DNA of 64,000 nucleotides, taken from the NCBI RefSeq assembly GCF_002797535.1, contig NZ_PGFD01000001.1, forward strand, positions 372,001 to 436,000, written 5' to 3'. The translations under genes and the position numbers were made by a program. Positions 8,309-16,978 of the stretch are shown here, piece after piece (the stretch's first letter is position 1; every line of letters starts with the position of its first letter). Under the pieces are notes generated by a model. The model had not been told where the DNA came from and did no database searches. It saw only the letters and a program-made list of their open reading frames with translations. This DNA comes from Chryseobacterium geocarposphaerae. Lineage in GTDB: Bacteria > Bacteroidota > Bacteroidia > Flavobacteriales > Weeksellaceae.

Positions 8309-8771
8309 CGGCATGCTGGATATCGGCTTTGTGCGGATACAACAGTTTAAGGCCGGTATTTCCAAATACATGATTCATCAGGATGCTTTTTCTCTGGTGC
8401 TGCCTAAAAAGCCACCCAATGAAAAAGGCCAGTTTTAAAGCGGTGAAAAAACTGGGCAACGAACCTTTATCTTTTTCTCGAGCGATGACAGTACCTTTTA
8501 TTACACCTAATGATAAGTATCTGTGAAGACCATGGATTTAACCCCAAAAACTATCAATACCCTAACCATTTATAAATTGGTAGAAGAAGGTTTACGTATT
8601 GCCATTGTGCCAACAGGCTTGCAATACGGCTATCAGGAAAACGTGAAGTTTATAGAGATGACTCATATCCCAGAACGAACGGAGCTGTATATGACTTCGA
8701 TTATTCCAAAATCCGTTTTTCCAATTTTTGAGTTAGTTCATCCAATGGAACAGGAAGTTTCTGTGCTATAA
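8309..8771 (+). pseudogene. LysR-family regulator remnant (substrate-binding domain)
   Basis: Fragments of a LysR effector domain appear in order but in different frames. GMLDIGFVRIQQF and FSLVLPKKPP (8309-8438) end in TAA. FFSSDDSTFYYT lies in a second frame near 8470-8510. INTLTIYKLVEEGLRIAIVP lies in a third frame, in an open stretch from 8523. The N-terminal HTH half is absent, since the remnant begins directly after the AraC stop codon. The 3' end overlaps the minus-strand hypothetical gene. Confidence 0.8.
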
Positions 8772-9186
8772 AAGGCAGAAAATCTTTTAATAATGGATGG
8801 CTAATAAAATCAATCGGCAGGCCTTGTTGTGAACGCAATTGCAGAAGTGCTATAATTTCTATTGGAAAATATTGCCATCTTTCACGATTAAATGCAAATG
8901 TTAAATCATCCTTACTATTGGCTATATGGAAATTGCACATTCCATTTATCCATTCGTTTAAAGAATCAGTGTTAGTGGTATGTAGCTCACTAATAGCCAT
9001 CTTATAATCTGTAATGGGAGATTTACAATAGCTCAGAATTTGAGAAGAAATATTAGAACACCCCGATTGATCTAATAAACAAGAGGTTAAATATAATGTG
9101 CTACTGTAACGAAATTCCAAATTGTCTGGATAGATTTTAAATTGTTCTTCAGTAGCAATGAGAAAATCAAGAAGATGCTTTGCCAA
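8701..9186 (-). CDS. Hypothetical protein, possibly Imm49-like, probably 5'-truncated
   Basis: The reading frame of about 161 residues has protein-like composition: aromatic-rich, helical and free of low complexity. I do not recognise it with confidence. The C-terminal part (FPIEIIALLQLRSQQGLPID followed by HPLLKDFLPFIAQ) has the look of Imm49-type immunity proteins, which is weak evidence. No ATG start exists: the open frame begins at a stop near 9220 and the first usable codon is TTG at 9186. The gene has therefore probably lost its 5' end next to the integrase remnant. Confidence 0.45.
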   Translation of the reverse strand: MAKHLLDFLIATEEQFKIYPDNLEFRYSSTLYLTSCLLDQSGCSNISSQILSYCKSPITDYKMAISELHTTNTDSLNEWINGMCNFHIANSKDDLTFAFNRERWQYFPIEIIALLQLRSQQGLPIDFISHPLLKDFLPFIAQKLPVPLDELTQKLEKRILE

Positions 9187-9242
9187 ATGTTTAGCTTTTA
9201 TTGCTAAGAATTATATGCCTGATTGCTACCATAAAGTAAAGA

Positions 9243-9437
9243 TTGCAAAACATTACTTTTCACAGCACAAGGCATCCAAATGCAGTATTACTACTTGAAA
9301 ATGGTTCAGATATTCATATAGTATCTAAAAGGTTAGTACACAGGAAATTAAGAACCACTCAGATTTATGCAAAAATTGTTGATTCTAAAATGAAAGAAGC
9401 TGTCGAAATGATACCGGAAATGTTAATTGTTTTTTAA
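9243..9437 (+). pseudogene. Tyrosine recombinase (integrase) C-terminal remnant
   Basis: Only the last 64 residues or so remain. They carry the HxxR box (ITFHSTRHPNAVLLLENG) and the catalytic Tyr region (RKLRTTQIYAKIVDSKMKEA) of Bacteroidota conjugative-element integrases. The usual LGH before RELRTTQ reads LVH. The upstream four-fifths of the gene, including the first catalytic Arg, is missing. It marks a lost or rearranged mobile element. Confidence 0.85.
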
Positions 9438-9520
9438 TTAACCGACGCTAATTAATTGAAGTGATCCGAGATTCTGTGCTTCACAGCTTAATCCGGCAGC
9501 TTAATCCCTATAGAGGCGGG

Positions 9521-10111
9521 TTAATAAAAAATTTTACCTTTTGTAATCACAAGAAGACCCTCACTTTCCAACTGCTTGATTGTTCTTATGACAGTTTCAA
9601 CTCTTAAACCGGTAAGGGAGGCGATCTCCTGTCTTGTAAGTAATACTTCATCCGGATTGGTTGAAGAATCATTTGATACTTTTAAATATCGAAGTAAATT
9701 AATAGTTTTCTCTGCGGGATTCTCTAAAGCAAGTCCCCTCATCATGTAGGTATAGTGCAAGCTTTCGGCAATACTTTCATAAAGATCCCGTAGAATAGCT
9801 GGATTATCCTTTAGCATTAGATCAAAATCCGACTTTTGCAAGATGAAAATCCGACAATCCTCCATTGCAATAGCACTTACAGAATACTGATGTTTTAAGA
9901 ACAGGAACAATTCACCCAAGCAATCTCCCTGATTAAACATATGGTGAATAAACTCACGACCCGGCTTTTTCTGACTAACAATTTTTACTCTTCCGGTTAG
10001 AATCTGAAAGTAGGCGAGTGCTTCTGTATTTTCCTGAAATACAAACTGATTCTTGGCATAATTTGCAATTTTAGCACCAGAACTCATAAGAAGGTCTTCA
10101 TTTATCAGCAT
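9521..10111 (-). CDS. Crp/Fnr-family regulator with winged HTH
   Basis: The 196-residue protein has an N-terminal cNMP-binding fold (FVFQENTEALAYFQILTGRV, FNQGDCLGELFLF) and a C-terminal Crp-type winged HTH (LTRQEIASLTGLRVETVIRT). This full HTH differs from the short HTH of the two regulators at 2.5 and 6.3 kb and closely resembles 18368-18964. There are no N-terminal cysteines for an Fnr cluster. It is single, with no gene adjacent on its strand within 115 bp. Confidence 0.92.
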   Translation of the reverse strand: MLINEDLLMSSGAKIANYAKNQFVFQENTEALAYFQILTGRVKIVSQKKPGREFIHHMFNQGDCLGELFLFLKHQYSVSAIAMEDCRIFILQKSDFDLMLKDNPAILRDLYESIAESLHYTYMMRGLALENPAEKTINLLRYLKVSNDSSTNPDEVLLTRQEIASLTGLRVETVIRTIKQLESEGLLVITKGKIFY

Positions 10112-10226
10112 ACGTCGTAGCTCTAATCATTCAGGTCAAGCACCCTGCTTTTTAGCTGTTAAAGCTAAGAATAAATTTTCTATAGCTTTATGACTGGAAG
10201 CACAAACCATTATAGATTAAGATTTA

Positions 10227-11261
10227 TTAAGACCATTTATCGTTGCGGTCATCTCTTTTAATTTCTCTATCTATCTCGTCTACATATGGTAGTGGCAAAA
10301 GATAGGTTTCATCAATATATTGTAAAATGCTCTTATTGGTATCATTATTAATCTTTCTGATAAAAAGCTGGTTGCTTTTTTTTAATGATTCAATAAAAGA
10401 AGTGTGGTAAGAATTTTTATTAAAGATTATTTTTTCAATAGATGCTCTTTTATCATCATTTACCACAATATCCTTAAAATCAGTATTCATAAGAACCGTC
10501 TGAAAAAAGGATTCTGCCGGTAAGAGTGTATGCAGGTAATAGTCTTCGAAGTCCATTACCCGTTTATTGTTGGTCAAAAAAGAACAGGTTTCTCTTGTGA
10601 AAATAAACCATTTGCCTCCGATGTAAGGTGTTACCCCTTCCATAAATGTTCTTTTATAAATTAATGACGATATTTTATGGCTTAGTTCGGTAAAATGATT
10701 ATGTATTCTCCTAAGTGTATCAGGTCTGTAAAATTTTTGGTCGTAATAGAACAAATAATTCCTGCCGTTATTAGCTGTAAGAAACTGACGAATAATATTC
10801 TGCGACTTTAGCGGATAATCTTCGCCACTTAAGTTGATGAAATAATCCCATTCTGCGGTTACATTGAGTAAATATTCCATAGCATTGAGCTCTGCCTGAA
10901 TGATACTGAATCCTCCTGCCACAATATTCATGCTCTCAAGAATATAGACATTGGGAAAATGGATGAGGTATTGTTGAATTTCCTCAGTAAACTCTTCTTT
11001 AGCTTTTCTGTCTATATGAATCAGATAAAACTGATCACGGGTATAGATTTTCTCAAACATTGCCTTAAAAATATCGGGTTTATGATGGATCATGATAAAA
11101 TAAGCAATTCGGATCTGAGAAGATGGTGGACTGTCTGACTTTCTTGTAAAGGGTTGGATTTGGGATGCTAAAGTTTGCATAGGCTGGAATTTTAAAATCA
11201 TCCGCACTTTGCAAACAATTAGATTATGTGCGTAAGCTACGAATATATTTTTGATAATCAA
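10227..11261 (-). CDS. GT14-like glycosyltransferase (core-2/I-branching type)
   Basis: From about residue 50 the protein shows the GT14 pattern: IRIAYFIMIHHKPDIFKAMF, YLIHIDRKAKEE, SIIQAELNAMEYLL, then WDYFINLSGEDYPLKS and GGKWFIFTRETCSFL. Members transfer GlcNAc or xylose from UDP-sugars. In bacteria they act on surface glycans, and the acceptor is unknown. The start is uncertain. The open frame begins at 11261, but ATGs at 11201 and 11180 leave the whole domain and may be the true start. No other glycan genes lie nearby. Confidence 0.82.
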   Translation of the reverse strand: MIIKNIFVAYAHNLIVCKVRMILKFQPMQTLASQIQPFTRKSDSPPSSQIRIAYFIMIHHKPDIFKAMFEKIYTRDQFYLIHIDRKAKEEFTEEIQQYLIHFPNVYILESMNIVAGGFSIIQAELNAMEYLLNVTAEWDYFINLSGEDYPLKSQNIIRQFLTANNGRNYLFYYDQKFYRPDTLRRIHNHFTELSHKISSLIYKRTFMEGVTPYIGGKWFIFTRETCSFLTNNKRVMDFEDYYLHTLLPAESFFQTVLMNTDFKDIVVNDDKRASIEKIIFNKNSYHTSFIESLKKSNQLFIRKINNDTNKSILQYIDETYLLPLPYVDEIDREIKRDDRNDKWS

Positions 11262-11560
11262 CTAATTATATTGTATTGTTATTGGGTTGTTTTATTATAC
11301 ATTTGCAAAGTATCAATAAAAAAGGTTCCTGCCTCTGCTACTCTGCAATAATTTAAATCAGATTTTTATCATTCAGTTTGCTTTTTCAGATTCCCGATTG
11401 TCAACTGATTTCTTTAAGGAAGGCTTTTTATTTTTTAGCTTTCAATAAAGAAAAAGTTTAAAGTAATGAAAGCATATGGAATTAGTATTAATTCTTACCA
11501 ATACAAATAATTCATTAAAAATGCACCTGCCGGAAAAAAGATCGGAAACTGCAAAAATTT

Positions 11561-12676
11561 ATGATAAGTTTCAAGAATCTACAATTAATTAATCCCATAA
11601 TCCGAGCGATTACAGAGTCTGGATATTCCCAACCTACTGAGATACAGAATGCTATAATTCCAAGTGTTTTAAAAAGAAAAGATGTTCTGGCCTCTGCACC
11701 CAAAGGAAGTGGAAAAAAATTAGCTTTTACGGTGCCGATATTACAATTGTTGGGAAGAAACCCTACTGAACACACTAATATCAGGGTACTGATCATTGTT
11801 CCTACAGATGAAATCGGAGCTCAGACCGACGAAAAGATTAAACAGTGCAGTAAATATCTTTCTCTTTTAACATTTAGAATTAATGATGGAGAGTCAACTG
11901 AGAATCAGCTTGCTGCTTTCAGAAAGAGAATGGATATACTGATCGCAACTCCTGAAGGGCTTTTAGAGATTGCCGAAAGAAGACCTCTGAATTTTTCCAA
12001 GTTAGAAATTCTGGTTTTATATGATGCAGATAAAATGATTGAGAAAACATCAATCAACAGAATAAAAAATATTCAGAAACTAATTCCTAATCATATACAA
12101 GCTTTAATCTTTTGTACAGAAGCTTCAGATTATCTAAAAAAATCTGTTTCTTCTTTTCTCAGAAATCCAGTAGAGATTTTAATAGATGCAAGCTTGGCTT
12201 CAATAGAAAGTATTTCCCAGTGTGTATATTTTATTGAAAAAAGAGATAAGTCAGGATTTTTGATTGATCTTCTCAGAAAAAGCAACATGAAAGGATTTAT
12301 GGTTTTTACGCGCAGCAAATACATAGCCGATGAGCTGGTACAACAGCTGGAAAATGCCGGTGTTAATATTGGATGGATTCATGGAAACAGATCAAGAGCT
12401 GTGAGGAATAATGTCGTGGATGATTTCAAAAGCGGAAAAATTCAGGCTTTAGTCACTACAGATATCGCAGCAAAGGGAATCGATCTGGATAAGATATTTC
12501 ATATCATCAACTTTGATCTTCCTGCTATTCCTCAAACGTATATACAAAGGATTGAGAGGATACGAAGGTTAGGAAGTGACGGTTCTTTAATATCATTTTG
12601 TACGGCAGATGAACACATGGATTTAAAAAACATCCAGAGTCTGATAGGTTTTACGATGCCTGTCGGTACATTTTAA
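11561..12676 (+). CDS. DEAD-box helicase-like protein with degenerate catalytic motifs
   Basis: The 371-residue protein is RhlE-like over its whole length, including the N-terminus and Q motif (GYSQPTEIQNAIIP, residues 21-34). The catalytic motifs are altered. Walker A is APKGSGKK (46-53; T replaced by K). The DEAD box reads YDAD (154-157). SAT reads CTE (185-187). Motif Ia PTRELA reads PTDEIG. Motif VI HRIGRTGR reads QRIERIRR (329-336). Motif V (TTDIAAKGIDLD) is nearly normal. ATPase and unwinding activity are therefore doubtful, though the frame is fully intact. A cold-shock gene follows 53 bp downstream, which suggests an RNA-binding role in cold or stress. Confidence 0.88.
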   Translation: MISFKNLQLINPIIRAITESGYSQPTEIQNAIIPSVLKRKDVLASAPKGSGKKLAFTVPILQLLGRNPTEHTNIRVLIIVPTDEIGAQTDEKIKQCSKYLSLLTFRINDGESTENQLAAFRKRMDILIATPEGLLEIAERRPLNFSKLEILVLYDADKMIEKTSINRIKNIQKLIPNHIQALIFCTEASDYLKKSVSSFLRNPVEILIDASLASIESISQCVYFIEKRDKSGFLIDLLRKSNMKGFMVFTRSKYIADELVQQLENAGVNIGWIHGNRSRAVRNNVVDDFKSGKIQALVTTDIAAKGIDLDKIFHIINFDLPAIPQTYIQRIERIRRLGSDGSLISFCTADEHMDLKNIQSLIGFTMPVGTF

Positions 12677-12729
12677 AAATAAAGCTGTAAAGTTTACAGA
12701 TTATACATACAATTTTAATAATAATTACA

Positions 12730-12924
12730 ATGCAACAAGGCACAGTAAAGTTTTTCAATGAAGCAAAAGGCTTCGGATTTATTTCTCCTGCAGATGGGAG
12801 TAAGGACATATTTGTACATTCTTCAGGGTTGGTTTCAGGATCAATTCGTGAAAATGATAAAGTGAATTTTAATATTCAGCAAGGCGACAGAGGTTTAAAT
12901 GCTGTCAATGTGAAATTAGCATAA
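12730..12924 (+). CDS. CspA-family cold-shock protein
   Basis: The 64-residue protein is a single cold-shock domain with RNP1 (KGFGFI) and RNP2-like (DIFVHSSGL) motifs and the usual QGTVKFFNEAKGFGF start. It binds single-stranded RNA and DNA. It follows the degenerate DEAD-box gene and may share its transcript. Confidence 0.96.
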   Translation: MQQGTVKFFNEAKGFGFISPADGSKDIFVHSSGLVSGSIRENDKVNFNIQQGDRGLNAVNVKLA

Positions 12925-13049
12925 GGTGAAACGATTTCTTGCTTACAAAAGTTAAAACATTTTTTCTCATCTTTAGTAGATTAGACTGTTTTTAATATAT
13001 GTTTGAATGAAATATGGATATAACTACATCCGTTTTTTCATGTTCATCC

Positions 13050-13078
13050 AACCTCTTGCAATTTAGCGAGAGGTTTTT
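13050..13078 (+). terminator. Terminator after the cold-shock gene
   Basis: Stem AACCTCTTGC / GCGAGAGGTT with loop ATTTA-A is followed by TTTTT. Confidence 0.8.
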
Positions 13079-13127
13079 AAATGATGTAATGATACAATGC
13101 TTTTAATCTCTTATTTTTTTGTATAAA

Positions 13128-13586
13128 ATGATTATTATCAACAATTTTGACGAATATAAATTGCTGGAAGGAACTATGGTCGGAGCGTCATCTTGGCATA
13201 GGATCGATCAGAACCAAATTAACCTTTTTGCAGATGCCACTTTGGATCATCAATGGATTCATACCGATGAGAAGAAAGCAGCAGAAGAAAGTCCCTATCA
13301 TTCTACAATTGCTCATGGCTATTTAACACTTTCGCTGATTCCTTATCTCTGGAAGCAGATTGCAGAGGTGAGAAATATCAGTATGGAAATCAATTACGGA
13401 ATAGAAAACCTCAGGTTTGGTCAGCCCGTGAAAGTTAATGATGAAGTAAGTCTTGAGGCAACTATTAAAACCGTAAACAATATTAAAGGTACTGTAAAAG
13501 TTATGGTAGGAGCTAGGCTGAATATTAAAGATCAGGCTAAACCTGCCTATACAGGAGATGTGGTCTTTCTGTACCGATTTTCGTAA
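13128..13586 (+). CDS. MaoC-family (NodN-like) dehydratase
   Basis: The protein of about 152 residues has the hot-dog fold hydratase motif with catalytic Asp and His (FADATLDHQWIHTD) followed by TIAHGYLTLSLIPYL, the NodN/(R)-enoyl-CoA hydratase signature. It would hydrate enoyl-CoA thioesters. ATG at 13128 is preferred over the in-frame TTG at 13119. It lies 51 bp upstream of the antiporter gene. Confidence 0.92.
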   Translation: MIIINNFDEYKLLEGTMVGASSWHRIDQNQINLFADATLDHQWIHTDEKKAAEESPYHSTIAHGYLTLSLIPYLWKQIAEVRNISMEINYGIENLRFGQPVKVNDEVSLEATIKTVNNIKGTVKVMVGARLNIKDQAKPAYTGDVVFLYRFS

Positions 13587-13637
13587 CATTAAGGAGAAAG
13601 ATTAATGTAACAATGACTAAAATTAAGATATAAGCAG

Positions 13638-14735
13638 ATGATCAAAAAAAAATATCTTTCTGGTTGGACAATACTAATCCCGTTTCTGGCATGGATATTT
13701 TATTTTGCTAATGCAACGTTTTCTTCAGGGTATTATTCTCTGGTCCTTAGTGTATTACTTTTGGGAACTGTTCTCGCAGCAGTTTACCATTCCGAAGTCA
13801 TAGCCCATAAAGTAGGCGAACCTTTCGGAACCTTGCTTCTTGCATTTGCAATTACGGTTATAGAAGTGGGACTGATAATTTCTATTATGATGGGTGTAGA
13901 AGGTCTTGAAACCGTTACGCTCGCAAGAGATACTGTTTTTGCTGCAGTGATGATTATCCTTACGGGGATCATCGGTATTTGTATTGTCATAGGATCATTG
14001 AGATATAGGGAGCAGACTTTTATTTTACAAGGGGTAAGCACGGCCTTAATAACGCTGACTGCGGTAGTGGTTTTTGTTCTCATCTTGCCGAATTATACGG
14101 TAAGCCATACAGGTGGCGAATATACTTCTTCCCAATTGCTTTTTATTGCTTTGGTTTCACTGGCACTTTACCTTGGATTTACCATGGTGCAAACCATGAG
14201 ACACCGAAGCTTTTTCATATCACCACAAAACAAACTGCTGACAGATCAAAAGGAACAAGACAGCAATAGGCAACTTTCCCGAAAAAAAATGCTTGTCAGT
14301 TGCTTTATGTTAGTTTTATGTCTGGGAATAGTTGTACTGATGGCAAAACTTCTGTCCAAAGATGTTGAACATATTGTTTTATCATTCGGAGCACCAAAAT
14401 CGATAGTCGGAGTTATTATTGCCGGAATTGTTCTTCTTCCGGAAGGGCTTGCTGCTTTCAGAGCGGCAAAGAACGATCAGATACAGACGTCTTTAAACCT
14501 TGCATTTGGTTCTGCATTGGCAAGTATCGGTTTAAGTATTCCTGCGATTGCTATCATATCTGTTATTTTCGGAATACGAATGACACTGGGCATAGATATT
14601 AAGTCAACTGTGCTTTTAGGACTTTCTTTGTTTATCATTACGGTGTCACTTGCAACAGGTAAGACTAATATTATGCAGGGGAGTGTTTTGGTTGGAATTT
14701 TTTTGATTTATCTTTTTATATCCATAGTGCCTTAA
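13638..14735 (+). CDS. Calcium/proton antiporter of the ChaA type
   Basis: The 365-residue inner-membrane protein has about 11 hydrophobic helices and two CaCA-type repeat motifs. The first is GEPFGTLLLAFAITVIEVGL (near 60-80) and the second is VLLPEGLAAFRAAKNDQIQT with LNLAFGSALASIGLSIP (near 270-310). The acidic residues in these helices bind the cation. The length matches ChaA (about 366). Confidence 0.93.
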   Translation: MIKKKYLSGWTILIPFLAWIFYFANATFSSGYYSLVLSVLLLGTVLAAVYHSEVIAHKVGEPFGTLLLAFAITVIEVGLIISIMMGVEGLETVTLARDTVFAAVMIILTGIIGICIVIGSLRYREQTFILQGVSTALITLTAVVVFVLILPNYTVSHTGGEYTSSQLLFIALVSLALYLGFTMVQTMRHRSFFISPQNKLLTDQKEQDSNRQLSRKKMLVSCFMLVLCLGIVVLMAKLLSKDVEHIVLSFGAPKSIVGVIIAGIVLLPEGLAAFRAAKNDQIQTSLNLAFGSALASIGLSIPAIAIISVIFGIRMTLGIDIKSTVLLGLSLFIITVSLATGKTNIMQGSVLVGIFLIYLFISIVP

Positions 14736-15410
14736 TTCATTTGAGTTTTCAAGAAGAGTTGTTACTACATTTTCTAAAACTTATAAGTAATGATTTGATT
14801 ACTTTTAAGAAAGTTAAAACCATTTCACATTTATTGTTGTATCTTACAAAATGCTACAGCGTAAGCTCCATGAAATTTTCGAGAATGAGAGTAGCGGTCA
14901 ATAATAGCGCTTGTTGATTGTAACAGAAGCTTAGCCCTGCACCATTGTCAACAACTGTAGCTGTCGAAAATCGGGAATCCGAAAACAATAAATTCAGATA
15001 TGCAGAAGTGGTACCACCGTAACCAAAAGATAAATTAATAAGAAAAAAATATACCCTTGTGAGTGAAAATAGCCACTGGTCGGAGAGGCTATCCATAAAT
15101 AAATCATTAAGTGACGGCGTTACTATTGTTCATGCTGTCACTTTTTATTTTCCGATGTTTTTAGAAATAATAATAAAACTTATCATTGCTAATATAATCA
15201 GGAAAGCATTCCAAAACAATATAACATCGTTCATATCGCAAATATAATATCAGGATCTACCGAAAGCATTTTTTGCTTAAAACCAGTCCTTAGGAGAGCA
15301 ATTGAATTATGATTTGTATCATAAAACCTTTGTTGAGTAGTCTATTAATTTTACATAAGCACCCATTTTACAAATTACAGAATTCTAAAACGCCAAATAA
15401 TCATATTGAT
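14736..15410. other. 675-bp gene-poor region with an orphan hairpin
   Basis: No convincing gene is present. A minus-strand open frame at 14854-15096 has no recognisable domain and odd composition. A strong hairpin, AAGTGACGGC / GCTGTCACTT (15109-15143), is followed by TTTATTTT and looks like a + strand terminator, although the nearest upstream gene ends about 370 bp earlier. The upstream leader of the SDR gene occupies the right end. Confidence 0.5.
15109..15151 (+). terminator. Orphan terminator-like hairpin
   Basis: The 10-bp stem (one G-T pair), 15-nt loop and T tract are described in the surrounding gap. It could end the antiporter transcript or an unannotated short RNA. Confidence 0.5.
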
Positions 15411-16415
15411 ATGGAAAATAAAATAACAAGGAGAGATGCTATTGGAAAGATAGCTGCAACCGTTGCCATAGCAGCGGTTGCTCCAGGCGCTTTAGCGCAG
15501 TCACAGAACAGCAATACAAATAAAGCGAATGCAAAGGAGCTTACTGACCCGCGAAACAAATATCCCAAACCGCCTTTTAATAAGCAATCGCAACCTTTTC
15601 CTGGTTTGGCAGGCAAAATGACACCGGTGCCGGACCATGGAGAGAAGAGCTATGTAGGTTCGGGAAGATTAGAAGGAAGAAAAGCATTGATTACTGGCGG
15701 TGATTCCGGTATTGGTCGGGCTGCTGCCATTGCTTATGCAAGAGAAGGAGCAGATGTAGCCATTAATTACCTACCTGCTGAAGAGGAAGATGCTAAGCAG
15801 GTGATCGAACTTATCAAAAAGGAAGGCCGTAAAGGTATAGCCATTCCAGGAGATATTCGTAGCGAAGCCTTCTGCAAACAATTGGTTAGCCAAGCTGTGC
15901 AGCAACTCGGAGGTCTGGATATTCTGATCAATAATGCAGGACATCAGAAAGCCAATGAATCTATACTCGATCTTAGTTCCGATGATTTTGACTGGACTAT
16001 GAAAACAAATATCTATGCACCTTTTTGGATCACAAAGGCTGCTCTACCTCATATGAAGCCTGGCTCATCTATTATTGGGCTGTCATCCATCCAGGCTTAT
16101 GATCCTTCTGCTGATCTTTATGATTATGCACAAACCAAAGCAGCAACGACCAACTATGTAAAATCTCTTGCCAAGCAGCTGGGACCGAAGGGCATAAGAG
16201 TCAATGGTGTTGCGCCCGGACCTGTCTGGACACCCCTTCAGGTAAGCGGAGGCCAGACACAGGAAAACCTGGAAAAATTTGGTGGCGATACCCCTCTCGG
16301 AAGACCGGGACAGCCTGTAGAGCTAGCTTCTATTTTTGTTCAGTTAGCCGCTGATAATGCCAGTTTTGCAACAGGACAGATCTACGGAGCAACTGGAGGC
16401 AAAGGACAACCGTAA
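15411..16415 (+). CDS. Tat-exported SDR oxidoreductase
   Basis: ATG at 15411 gives a 334-residue protein that begins with a twin-arginine signal (ENKITRRDAIGKIAATVAIA, cut after ALAQ). A linker and an SDR domain follow. Visible motifs are the NAD(P) motif TGGDSGIG, NNAG (INNAGHQK), a catalytic Ser in IGLSSIQAY and YxxxK in YDYAQTK. The proline-rich linker (PFPGLAGKMTPVPDHGEKSY) is typical of the YghA/YhdF-like stress SDRs. An upstream in-frame ATG at 15309 would spoil the Tat signal. The substrate is unknown. Confidence 0.92.
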   Translation: MENKITRRDAIGKIAATVAIAAVAPGALAQSQNSNTNKANAKELTDPRNKYPKPPFNKQSQPFPGLAGKMTPVPDHGEKSYVGSGRLEGRKALITGGDSGIGRAAAIAYAREGADVAINYLPAEEEDAKQVIELIKKEGRKGIAIPGDIRSEAFCKQLVSQAVQQLGGLDILINNAGHQKANESILDLSSDDFDWTMKTNIYAPFWITKAALPHMKPGSSIIGLSSIQAYDPSADLYDYAQTKAATTNYVKSLAKQLGPKGIRVNGVAPGPVWTPLQVSGGQTQENLEKFGGDTPLGRPGQPVELASIFVQLAADNASFATGQIYGATGGKGQP

Positions 16416-16483
16416 TGTTTTGACTACAAATAGAAAAAGATTCTTGTCGGAAAAATTATCCTTTTACAGGAATTCAAAAAAAT

Positions 16484-16522
16484 AATAAGTGCGCTTTACA
16501 AGCTAAAGCGCACTTATTTTAA
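16484..16522 (+). terminator. Strong terminator after the SDR gene
   Basis: A perfect 15-bp stem, AATAAGTGCGCTTTA / TAAAGCGCACTTATT, has a 5-nt loop (CAAGC) and is followed by TTAAT. Confidence 0.85.
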
Positions 16523-16524
16523 TA

Positions 16525-16978
16525 AAAAAAATAGGTAAGTGAACAAAAAATTGACGATGGGTAATTTTGTACGTGTCAATATATTTTTTCCTTATTCTCC
16601 ATTATATAAATAATTATATTTGAATTTGAAACCTTCATAGACAAATAATTATGAAAGCAATCATATTATTTTGCCTGTTATAGGAAGTCTTTTTCCAGGC
16701 TCACAAACACATTGAATACCAATAAAAATGAAACCAAATTTTATGAAAGAAATCTATTAATTATCGATTCTTTAAATCAACAATACCCAAAAACTGAATA
16801 AACAGCTAAAAAATATGCAGGCAATTATAGGAAAATGTAATAATCCTGTTGAGGTTGATAAGGCTATAAAGTATAATTAATATTGTCAATAAACCTTTAA
16901 TTTTAATAAACATGATTCATGATAAAAACAGGATTAAATAGTATTATCTTCTTTATTACAGATTACATTTTAAAACAA
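16525..16978. other. Gene-poor region, possible decayed gene
   Basis: A start-like stretch near 16651 (MKAIILFCLL then stop) and short coding-like pieces near 16730-16840 (for example FYERNLLIIDSLNQQYPKTE and KKYAGNYRKM) are interrupted by stops. They may be the remains of a small exported protein, but I could not assign a family. Confidence 0.3.

Noticed and set aside
14854..15096. 80-residue minus-strand frame in the gap after the antiporter
   Set aside because: No recognisable domain, no ribosome binding site and Leu/Ser-rich shadow-like composition. I could not support it as a gene.
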